Of a DNA stretch of 64,000 nt, positions 6,878-14,211 are shown piece by piece. The stretch is taken from the NCBI RefSeq assembly GCF_020176695.1, contig NZ_JAIWIA010000024.1:62001-126000 (forward strand), in the 5' to 3' direction. This DNA comes from Massilia sp. MS-15 (lineage in GTDB: Bacteria > Pseudomonadota > Gammaproteobacteria > Burkholderiales > Burkholderiaceae_D). The translations under genes were made by a program, and so were the position numbers. How positions within the stretch are numbered: the first letter of the stretch is position 1; each line of letters opens with the position of its first letter. Under the pieces are notes generated by a model. It saw only the letters and a program-made list of their open reading frames with translations, was not told the origin of the DNA and did not search any database.

Positions 6878-9511
6878 ATGAGAGACATGCCTGTCGCCCT
6901 GGCCCTGGCCGCCGCCACTGCGCTCGCATTCGCCGCGGGCGCGCCTGCCGCCCATGCCGAAGCACCGTTTTCGTTTGCGGCCACGCCGGGCAAGCTGCCC
7001 AAGGACGTGGTGCCGCTGCAGTACACCGCCCATGTCGTTCCCGATGTCTCCGGCAACAGTTTCCGCGGCACCCAGACGGTCGAGATCGAGGTCCTGAAGC
7101 CGACCTCGACCATCATGCTGAATGCCGACAATCTGCAGATCGACGCGGCCAGCCTGGCCGGCAGGGACATCGGCAAGCTGAACCTTGTCCCCATCCTCGA
7201 CCAGCAACAGCAGACCCTGCGCTTCGCCCTGGCACGGCCGCTGGCGCCGGGCAAGTATGAGCTGGCGCTGGCCTTCCGCGGCCAGATCAACCGCGAGGGG
7301 CGCGGTCTGTTCTATGTCAACTACAAGGCGGGCGGCGCCGACAAGAAACTGATCGCAACCACCATGGCGCCCACCGACGCGCGCCGCATGCTGCCCACCT
7401 GGGACGAGCCCGCCTTCCGCGCGCGCTTCCGCCTGAGCGTCGACCTGCCGGGCCATTTCAAGGCCTATTCCACCACCCCGATCGAGAAGCGCGAGGAGCT
7501 TGCCGGCGGCATGCAGCGCGTCACGTTCGGCAACACGCCGAAGATGCCGAGCTACCTGGTGGTGCTGGTGGCGGGCGAGCTGGAGCGCCTGGCAAGCCGC
7601 CAGGACGGCGTCGACATCGGCATCGTCACCACCGAGGGCAAGCTGGGCTCGGCCACCTTCCCGCTGGCCGCTACCCGCGACCTGCTGCGCTACTACAACC
7701 ATTACTTCGGCGTTCCCTATCCGCTGCCAAAGCTGGACCAGATCGCGATCCCGGGCGGTTTCAACGGCGCCATGGAAAACTGGGGCGCGGTGGTCTACAA
7801 CGAGCCCACCCTGCTGTACGACCCGAAGAAAAGCCCGGAGCGGGTCAAGAAGCAGACCTTCAATATCAATGCCCATGAAGTGGCGCACCAGTGGTTCGGC
7901 AACCTGGTCACCATGGCCTGGTGGGACAACCTGTGGCTGAACGAAGGCTTCGCCTCCTGGATGGCGGCCAAGGCCACCAACCACTTCCACCCGGAATGGC
8001 GCCCCTACCTGGACGCCATGGCCGAGCGCGAATACGTGATGAACCTGGACGCGCGCAAGACCACCCACCCGATCCAGACCCCGATCGAGACCGAGGAGCA
8101 GGCCGCCGCCGCGTTCGATGCGATCACCTACCTGAAGGGCCAGGCCTTCCTGCGCATGCTCGAGGCCTACCTGGGCGAGGATGCATTCCGCAAGGGCATG
8201 CGCGCCTACATGGCGAAGCACCAGTATTCGAACACCACCTCCGCCGACCTGTGGGCGGCACTCGAAAAGGCGTCCGGCAAGCCGGTCGAGAAGCTGGCAT
8301 CCGACTGGACCCTGCAGCCCGGCTTCCCGCTGGTGAAGGTCGAAGCCGTGTGCGAGAACGGCAGGCGCAAGGTCACGCTGGCGCAGGAACAGTACCGCCT
8401 GGACGAGCCGGCGCAGCAGCAGCGCCTGTGGAACGTACCGCTGCAGGTGGGTACCGTCAACGGCAAGGCCTGGACGACGCTGCTGTCCGGCCCCACCGGC
8501 ACGCTGACCCAGGGCAGCTGCGAGGGCGCGCTGGTGGTCGATCCGCACAGCGTCGGCTACTTCCGCGTGCAGTACGATCCGGCCAGCTTCCGTGCCCTGG
8601 CCGAACAGGCGCCGCGCCTGCCGGACAGTACCCGCCTGAAGCTGCTGTCCGACACCTGGAGCTTCGCGTCCAACGGACGCATGGAACTGGGCGCCTACCT
8701 CGACCTGGTGCGCAAGTACGGCGACGAGCCGCGCGTGGCCGTGTGGGACGCGATCCTGGCCAACCTGCGCACCCTCGACGGGCTGGCCCGGGGCGAGCCG
8801 GAACAGGCATTGATCCGGCGCTTCCTGGTCGGTTTCGCGCGCCCGAAGCTCGAGCGCCTCGGCTGGGACGAGAAGCCGGGCGAGACCGCCGACGACAGCC
8901 AGCTGCGCGCCATGCTGGCCACCGCGCTGGCGCGCGCCGGCGACCCGGAGGCGATCGCGCAGGGACGCTCCCGCTTCGCGCGTTACCTGCAGGACCCGTC
9001 CTCGGTGCCGCCGAGCCTGATCGATTTCGTCACCAGCACCGCCGGCCGCTATGCCAACGCCGCCACCTACGAGGCGCTTGCCGCGCGCGCCGCGGGCGCG
9101 CCCACCAGCGAGGAACGCAACCGCTTCAGCCGTGCCCTTGCCAGCGCCCAGGATCCGCAACTGGCCGCGCGCACGCTGCAGTCGCTGCTCTCGCCCCAGA
9201 CCCCGCCCGACCTGCTGCCCTACCTGCTGGGCGGCGTGGCCAGCGAACACCTGGACCAGACCTGGCGCTTCGCCACCGCCAACCGCGAAGCGCTCCTGGC
9301 GAACATGGAAGCGCTGGGACGCCACAGCCTGTTCGCCGGCATCGTCGGCGCGTCGGCCGATCCGGCCCATGCCGGGATGATGGAAGCCTATATGCGCACG
9401 CACTTCGGCGCCGACGGTGCGCTCGAAGGAGAACGCGTCGGCAATGGCGTACGCATCCGCGCCGACCAGAAGGCGCGCCTGCTGCCCCAGGTGCGCGCCG
9501 CCCTCCAGTGA
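6878..9511 (+). CDS. M1 family aminopeptidase, secreted
   Basis: An 877-residue zinc aminopeptidase with a signal peptide (about residues 1-26, ending AAHAE), so it acts in the periplasm or outside. The exopeptidase motif GAMEN starts at residue 297. The zinc site HEVAH is at 333-337 with the third ligand Glu356 in NEGFASW, 19 residues later as the family requires. The N-terminal beta-saddle, catalytic domain and the long helical ERAP1-like C-terminal domain (about 540-870) are all present. Start: ATG 6878 follows GAGAGAGATT, and the signal peptide begins there. An M13 peptidase gene follows after 49 bases, probably the same transcript, suggesting peptide scavenging. Specificity cannot be read from sequence. 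Confidence 0.93.
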   Translation: MRDMPVALALAAATALAFAAGAPAAHAEAPFSFAATPGKLPKDVVPLQYTAHVVPDVSGNSFRGTQTVEIEVLKPTSTIMLNADNLQIDAASLAGRDIGKLNLVPILDQQQQTLRFALARPLAPGKYELALAFRGQINREGRGLFYVNYKAGGADKKLIATTMAPTDARRMLPTWDEPAFRARFRLSVDLPGHFKAYSTTPIEKREELAGGMQRVTFGNTPKMPSYLVVLVAGELERLASRQDGVDIGIVTTEGKLGSATFPLAATRDLLRYYNHYFGVPYPLPKLDQIAIPGGFNGAMENWGAVVYNEPTLLYDPKKSPERVKKQTFNINAHEVAHQWFGNLVTMAWWDNLWLNEGFASWMAAKATNHFHPEWRPYLDAMAEREYVMNLDARKTTHPIQTPIETEEQAAAAFDAITYLKGQAFLRMLEAYLGEDAFRKGMRAYMAKHQYSNTTSADLWAALEKASGKPVEKLASDWTLQPGFPLVKVEAVCENGRRKVTLAQEQYRLDEPAQQQRLWNVPLQVGTVNGKAWTTLLSGPTGTLTQGSCEGALVVDPHSVGYFRVQYDPASFRALAEQAPRLPDSTRLKLLSDTWSFASNGRMELGAYLDLVRKYGDEPRVAVWDAILANLRTLDGLARGEPEQALIRRFLVGFARPKLERLGWDEKPGETADDSQLRAMLATALARAGDPEAIAQGRSRFARYLQDPSSVPPSLIDFVTSTAGRYANAATYEALAARAAGAPTSEERNRFSRALASAQDPQLAARTLQSLLSPQTPPDLLPYLLGGVASEHLDQTWRFATANREALLANMEALGRHSLFAGIVGASADPAHAGMMEAYMRTHFGADGALEGERVGNGVRIRADQKARLLPQVRAALQ

Positions 9512-9560
9512 GCGGGCGGGAAACACAGGACACAGAACCACTGACAACAGAAGGGACACC

Positions 9561-11612
9561 ATGAATACCAGTTGGACTCCGATCAAGATCGCCATCACCC
9601 TCGCCCTGTGCGGCGCGGCCGCCGTCTCCCCGGTCCAGGCCGCGGGGCAGGCCGCTGCGGCCAGGCCGGCGGCCGCCAAACCGGCAGCGGCGCTGCCGGG
9701 CGACGACTTCTATGCCTACGTCAACGGCGAGTGGATGGCCGGCACCGAGATCCCGGCCGACCGCGGCTCCTGGGGCGCGATGGGCGCGCTGGCCGAGGAC
9801 AACAACGGCCGCATCGTCAAGCTGATCGAGGAAGCGGCCGCCAGCAAGTCGGCCAGCGCCGAAGCGCGCAAGGTGGCCGATTTCTACAGCGCCTACATGA
9901 ACGAGGCGGCGATCGAAGCGGCCGGCCTGTCCCCGCTCAAGCCGCGCCTGGACAAAATCGCCGCGATCAAGGACCGTAGCAGCCTGGCGCGCGTGCTGGG
10001 CGAATTCCTGCGCGCCGACGTCGACCCGCTGAACGCCACCGACTTCGAGACGCCGAACCTGTTCGGCGTGTGGATCAACCAGGGACTGAGCGAACCGGGA
10101 CGCAACCTGCCTTATCTGCTGCAGGGTGGCCTGGGCCTGCCGGACCGCGCCTACTACCTCGACGACAGCCCGAAGATGGCCGAGCTGCGCGGCAAGTACC
10201 AGCAGTACATCGGCGCGATGCTGAAGCTGGCCGGCTACGACAACGTGGACGCGCGCGCGGCGAAGATCTTCGCGCTGGAATCGGCACTGGCGCAAAGCCA
10301 CGCCAGCCGCGAAGAGTCGAGCGACATCCTGAAGGCCAACAACGTCTGGGCCAGGAAGGACTTCGCGGCCAAGGCCCCCGGCATAGACTGGAACGCCTTC
10401 CTGCAGGGCGCGCGCCTGGACCGCCAGGACCGCTTCATCGCCTACCACCCGGGCGCGCTCAAGGGGGCGGCCGCGCAGGTGGCTGCCACCGACCTGGCCA
10501 CCTGGAAGGACTACCTGGCCTTCCACAGCCTGAACCAGTTCTCCAGCACGCTGCCGAAAGCCTATGCCGACCTGCGCTTCGAGTTCTACGGCAAGGGCCT
10601 GACCGGCTCGCCGCAGCAGTCGGCGCGCTGGAAGCGGGCGCTGGCCGCCACCAACGGTGCGATGGACGAAGCGGTCGGCAAACTGTACGTGGCCAGGTAC
10701 TTCCCGGCCGAGAACAAGGCGCAGATCCAGAAGATGGTCGCCAACATCAAGCAGGCCTTCGAGCGCCGCATCGACAAGCTGGACTGGATGGCGCCTTCGA
10801 CCCGCGCCCAGGCCAGGGAAAAGGTGCGCACCATGTACGTGGGCGTGGGCTATCCGGACGCATGGAAATCCTATGCCGGCCTGCAGGTCTCGCCGACCGA
10901 CGCGCTGGGCAACGTGATGCGCGCCCAGGCGTTCTACTATGCCCAGCAGCTCGCCAAGCTCAAGCAGAAACCGAAGAAGACCGACTGGGCCATGCCGCCG
11001 CAGCTGGTGAACGCGGTCAACCTGCCGCTGCAGAACGCGCTGAACTTCCCGGCCGCGATCCTGCAGCCGCCGTTCTATGATCCGAAGGCGTCCGACGCGC
11101 ACAACTACGGCGCGATCGGCTCGGTGATCGGCCACGAGATCAGCCACAGCTTCGACGACCTGGGCGCCCAGTTCGACGCCCAGGGCCGCCTGCGCGACTG
11201 GTGGACGAAGGAAGACCTGGCCCACTTCAAGACCGCGTCGCACAAGCTGGTGGAGCAGTACAACGCCTACAAGCCCTTCGACGACCTGGCCATCAACGGC
11301 CAGCTGACGCTGAGCGAGAACCTGTCCGACCTGGCCGGCCTGGCCGCGGCCTACGACGCCTTCAAGGCGGCGCCGAGCGGCAAGGCGGGCGGGGGGGAGG
11401 GCGACCGCGCCTTCTTCACCGGCTACGGCCAGGCCTGGCGCACCAAGATGCGCGAAGCCTCGCTGCGCCGCACCGTGCTGACCGACGGTCACGCGCCGGG
11501 CCAGTACCGCACTTACACCGTGCGTAACCTGGACGCCTGGTACGATGCCTTCGACGTCAAGCCGGGGCAGAAGCTGTACCTGGCGCCGGAGCAGCGCGTG
11601 CGCGTCTGGTAA
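9561..11612 (+). CDS. M13 family (neprilysin-like) metallopeptidase, secreted
   Basis: A 683-residue zinc endopeptidase with a signal peptide (about 1-27, ending SPVQAAG), an Ala/Pro-rich spacer, then the M13 N-terminal domain opening with GDDFYAYVNGEWM. Zinc ligands: HEISH at 525-529 and Glu586 in SENLSDLAG; the Asp four residues on (Asp590) completes the gluzincin motif. The usual ENxxDxGG here reads ENLSDLAG, one glycine replaced by alanine. The C-terminus VRNLDAWYDAFDVKPG ... RVRVW is typical of PepO/neprilysin proteins (Trp at the end). AGAAGGGA ribosome site. It probably forms a unit with the M1 aminopeptidase: an endopeptidase and an exopeptidase on one substrate pool (inference). Confidence 0.92.
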   Translation: MNTSWTPIKIAITLALCGAAAVSPVQAAGQAAAARPAAAKPAAALPGDDFYAYVNGEWMAGTEIPADRGSWGAMGALAEDNNGRIVKLIEEAAASKSASAEARKVADFYSAYMNEAAIEAAGLSPLKPRLDKIAAIKDRSSLARVLGEFLRADVDPLNATDFETPNLFGVWINQGLSEPGRNLPYLLQGGLGLPDRAYYLDDSPKMAELRGKYQQYIGAMLKLAGYDNVDARAAKIFALESALAQSHASREESSDILKANNVWARKDFAAKAPGIDWNAFLQGARLDRQDRFIAYHPGALKGAAAQVAATDLATWKDYLAFHSLNQFSSTLPKAYADLRFEFYGKGLTGSPQQSARWKRALAATNGAMDEAVGKLYVARYFPAENKAQIQKMVANIKQAFERRIDKLDWMAPSTRAQAREKVRTMYVGVGYPDAWKSYAGLQVSPTDALGNVMRAQAFYYAQQLAKLKQKPKKTDWAMPPQLVNAVNLPLQNALNFPAAILQPPFYDPKASDAHNYGAIGSVIGHEISHSFDDLGAQFDAQGRLRDWWTKEDLAHFKTASHKLVEQYNAYKPFDDLAINGQLTLSENLSDLAGLAAAYDAFKAAPSGKAGGGEGDRAFFTGYGQAWRTKMREASLRRTVLTDGHAPGQYRTYTVRNLDAWYDAFDVKPGQKLYLAPEQRVRVW

Positions 11613-11696
11613 GCCGGCGCACTGCACGACCTGCGCCGGTGCGCAGGTCGTGCGGTGTGCGCTGCCCGGCGCCGCCGTCTCGGCGATAATACGGGC

Positions 11697-12314
11697 ATGG
11701 ACCTGCACGACATCACCCACCGCACCCTGGCCCACTACGACCAGACCGCCGACGCCTTCTTCGCCGGCACCATCGACCACGACGTCAGCCAGAACATCGA
11801 TGCGCTGCTGCAAGCGATCGAGTCGGCTGCGCCGTACACGATCCTCGACCTCGGCTGTGGTCCCGGGCGCGACCTCAAGGCGTTCACCGAGCGCGGCCAC
11901 CAGGCCATCGGTGTCGACGGCAGCAGCCGTTTCGTCGAGATGGCGAGGCAGTACAGCGGCTGCGAAGTCTGGCACCAGGATTTCCTGGAGCTCGACTTGC
12001 CGGCGGCCCGCTTCGACGGCGTTTTTGCCAACGCCTCGCTGTTCCACGTGCCGGCGGCCGCCTTGCCAGACGTGCTGGCACGGCTGTACGGCACGCTGAA
12101 ACCGGGCGGGGCGCTGTTCAGCTCGAATCCGCGTGGAGACAACCGCGAAGGCTGGAATGGCCCGCGCTATGGCAGCTACCACGACTACGCTGCCTGGGAA
12201 CGCTACCTCACCAGCGCTGGCTTTGCTCCACTGCATCATTACTACCGCCCGGCCGGCTTGCCGCGCGACCAGCAGCCCTGGCTCGCGAGCGTCTGGCGCA
12301 AGCCTGTGCGTTAA
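11697..12314 (+). CDS. class I SAM-dependent methyltransferase
   Basis: A 205-residue Rossmann-fold methyltransferase. Motif I is LDLGCGPGRDLKAF (about residues 46-60), motif II ends IGVDGSSRFVEMA, and motif post-II carries DFLELDLPAARFDGVFANAS. The C-terminal half (GYHDYA..RYLTSAGF..LHHYYRP) is typical of small-molecule O/N-methyltransferases of the UbiE/Methyltransf_11 type. The substrate is not predictable. Start: the ATG at 11697 precedes the conserved region, and an in-frame GTG at 11655 would add 14 unconvincing residues. It stands alone between the M13 peptidase and a CsbD gene. Confidence 0.8.
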   Translation: MDLHDITHRTLAHYDQTADAFFAGTIDHDVSQNIDALLQAIESAAPYTILDLGCGPGRDLKAFTERGHQAIGVDGSSRFVEMARQYSGCEVWHQDFLELDLPAARFDGVFANASLFHVPAAALPDVLARLYGTLKPGGALFSSNPRGDNREGWNGPRYGSYHDYAAWERYLTSAGFAPLHHYYRPAGLPRDQQPWLASVWRKPVR

Positions 12315-12384
12315 TTGGCGAACAGAGTGGGAGGGGTTTGAAGCCTATGGTGGGGTTTCGATCCACCAACCAGGAGGGTGCTCC

Positions 12385-12561
12385 ATGAACAAGGACCAGA
12401 TCAAAGGCAAGGCCAAGGATGTCGGCGGCAAGATCCAGGAAAAGGTCGGCGAAGCCGTCGGCAACCGCCAGGCCCAGCGCGAAGGCGTGTCCAACCAGGC
12501 CGAAGGCAAGGTGCAGGAAAAGGTCGGTGACGCGAAAGACATCGTCAAGGGCAACCGCTAG
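12385..12561 (+). CDS. CsbD family stress-response protein
   Basis: A 58-residue highly charged protein of the CsbD family (MNKDQIKGKAKDVGGKIQEK, then repeat-like KGKVQEKVGDAKD). CsbD proteins are small helical proteins strongly induced by general stress; their molecular role is unknown. A strong AGGAGGG ribosome site lies 6 bases before the ATG. It ends just before a strong hairpin and is convergent with the AI-2E-type exporter. A paralogue lies on the other side of that exporter at 13885. Confidence 0.92.
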   Translation: MNKDQIKGKAKDVGGKIQEKVGEAVGNRQAQREGVSNQAEGKVQEKVGDAKDIVKGNR

Positions 12562-12583
12562 TCCTGCCTTCCTGCCTGTCAGG

Positions 12584-12612
12584 CACAAGGCCGCGCAGTG
12601 CGCGGCCTTGTG
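12584..12612. terminator. hairpin between convergent csbD and exporter genes
   Basis: A 14-bp near-perfect stem (CACAAGGCCGCGC / GCGCGGCCTTGTG) in the gap between two convergent genes. It lacks a long T run on either strand, so it is a likely but not certain two-way terminator. Confidence 0.6.
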
Positions 12613-12623
12613 TTGTTCAGGGC

Positions 12624-13709
12624 CTAGCGACTTCGCTTCTGCGCCGGTCGGTCGTCCAGTATGTCTTCGATGTACAGCATCCTGACCAGCACCGAGAGCG
12701 TGGCCGCGAGCGGTGTCGCCAGGGCCACGCCGGCGAAGCCGAACAGGGTACCGAAGACCAGCTGCATCACGATCACCAGGGCCGGCGGCAGGTCGACCGC
12801 CTTGGCTTCGATCAAAGGCTGCAGCGCGTAGCCCTCGATCAACTGGATGCCGAGGAACAGCAGTACCGTGTACAGCGCCAGGTCGGGACTGATCGACAGC
12901 GCCAGCAGCACCGCCGGCACGCCCGCCATGATCGGGCCGAGGTAGGGGATGAAGTCGAGCAGGCCGGCGATGATGCCGAGGATCAGGGCAAGCGGCACGC
13001 CCAGCAGGCTCAGGCCGATCGAGGTTGCCGCGCCGACGATCAGCATCGACGCCGACTTGCCCAGCAGCCAGCTTGCCAGCGTGTTCCCCAGCTCCTGCTG
13101 CACTTCGCGGGCGCGGCTGCGCCTGGCTTTCGGAATCAGGCGAATCACGCCGGCGGTGTAGGTATGGGGACTGGCGGCGAAATACATGCCGACGAACAGG
13201 ATGATGACGATGTTGCCCAGCGCGCCGATCACGCCGCCGAAGAACAGGCCCGCATTCGGCACCATCTCCCCCATTTGCTTGACGATCTGCTCCGGCGGCG
13301 GCAGCTCCGCCACGACCCGCTTCATGATCGGATGCTGCTCGACCGTCGTCTTCAGCCGCTCGACCGCGGCCGGTACTTCCTGCGCCAGCTTGCTGGACTG
13401 CTCGGCGATCTCGGGCGCCATGGCCCAGCCGCCGATCCCGATGATGCCGAGCAGGGCGGCGACGACAATGACGAGTGCGACCGTGCGCTTCATATGGAAA
13501 CGGCGTGCCAGGATCTCGCTCAGCTTGTAGAACAGGATCGCGCACAGGATGCAGGCAAAGATCAGCAGCAATGCATCGGCGGCCAGCACGACCGCGGCGG
13601 CCAGGGCGATGAAGAGGATGGCGATTCCGCTGATCATGGTGACGCGTTTGGCAACCCGGCGTTGTGTGGGTGGCGGGTCGACAGCGTCTTCTTTCTGATG
13701 TTCGTTCAT
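12624..13709 (-). CDS. AI-2E family transporter (PerM/TqsA-like membrane protein)
   Basis: A 361-residue integral membrane protein. N-terminal polar residues 1-25 are followed by two or three tightly spaced helices (about 27-70), one helix at about 78-95, an amphipathic cytoplasmic/periplasmic section (about 95-155) and four to five C-terminal helices (about 160-345). The conserved GLLDFIPYLGPIMAGVPAVL segment is the AI-2E_transport signature. Members include the quorum-signal exporter TqsA and many proteins of unknown cargo. Start: the ATG at 13709 is chosen because the polar N-terminus begins there, and a longer upstream frame has no membrane-protein character. The genes either side are CsbD stress genes on the opposite strand. 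Confidence 0.85.
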   Translation of the reverse strand: MNEHQKEDAVDPPPTQRRVAKRVTMISGIAILFIALAAAVVLAADALLLIFACILCAILFYKLSEILARRFHMKRTVALVIVVAALLGIIGIGGWAMAPEIAEQSSKLAQEVPAAVERLKTTVEQHPIMKRVVAELPPPEQIVKQMGEMVPNAGLFFGGVIGALGNIVIILFVGMYFAASPHTYTAGVIRLIPKARRSRAREVQQELGNTLASWLLGKSASMLIVGAATSIGLSLLGVPLALILGIIAGLLDFIPYLGPIMAGVPAVLLALSISPDLALYTVLLFLGIQLIEGYALQPLIEAKAVDLPPALVIVMQLVFGTLFGFAGVALATPLAATLSVLVRMLYIEDILDDRPAQKRSR

Positions 13710-13884
13710 GGCTCGGCCTCTCAGGCGTAGTCGTGTTGCCAAAAGATTAGCATCGCCAGCGTGTTGGAGTCGCGCAGATACTGACATTTGTGCAATGTGC
13801 GGACGCGAACAGAAGCGATGTGAACGCCGCCGTATTCTGGACCCGTGCATGGCCATCCGGACATGTGAATTCAAGGAGAAGACC

Positions 13885-14088
13885 ATGATTAACGAAAATC
13901 AAGTCAAGGGCAAACTGAAAGAAATCGGTGGCAAGATCCAGGAAGAATTCGGTGATGCGATCGACAGCCCAACCCAGGAAGCCAAGGGCAAGGCGACCAA
14001 GGTCGAAGGCAAGACCCAGAAGACGATGGGCGACGCACAGGAAAAAGTGGAAAACACGCTGGACGACGCTGCGCGCCGCCCGCACTGA
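13885..14088 (+). CDS. CsbD family protein (second copy)
   Basis: A 67-residue CsbD-type protein (MINENQVKGKLKEIGGKIQE, then KGKATKVEGKTQKTMGDAQEK). It is a diverged paralogue of the protein at 12385: the same opening motif, but a different middle and a longer acidic end. AAGGAGAAG ribosome site. Its own rho-independent terminator follows. It is divergent from the AI-2E-type exporter with a 175-base gap, so the two could share regulation. Confidence 0.9.
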   Translation: MINENQVKGKLKEIGGKIQEEFGDAIDSPTQEAKGKATKVEGKTQKTMGDAQEKVENTLDDAARRPH

Positions 14089-14118
14089 TTCGTGCGTTGA
14101 CGCGCTTTCGCGCGCCCG

Positions 14119-14150
14119 CAACAGCCGCCCGAGTGCGGCTGTTGTTGTTT
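14119..14150 (+). terminator. rho-independent terminator after the second csbD
   Basis: Stem AACAGCCGC / GCGGCTGTT with a five-base loop and a downstream GTTGTTGTTT tract. Confidence 0.75.
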
Positions 14151-14163
14151 GGGAGGCGCTGAA

Positions 14164-14197
14164 ATGCACACAGCCGCCCTCGGGCGGCCGTGTGCAT
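14164..14197 (-). terminator. terminator hairpin of the S9 peptidase gene
   Basis: GCACAC-n-GCCGCC and GGCGGC-n-GTGTGC form a 12-bp interrupted stem with a four-base loop. Reading on the minus strand a short T run follows. It is 15 bases beyond the stop of the peptidase gene. Confidence 0.65.
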
Positions 14198-14211
14198 TGT
14201 GTGGAAGCTGC

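Noticed and set aside
9126..12239. 1037-codon open frame on the minus strand across the M1/M13 region
   Set aside because: It is the antisense shadow of two clear peptidase genes; GC-rich codon bias opens long antisense frames. The translation is Arg/Ala/Val/Gln-rich without domains.
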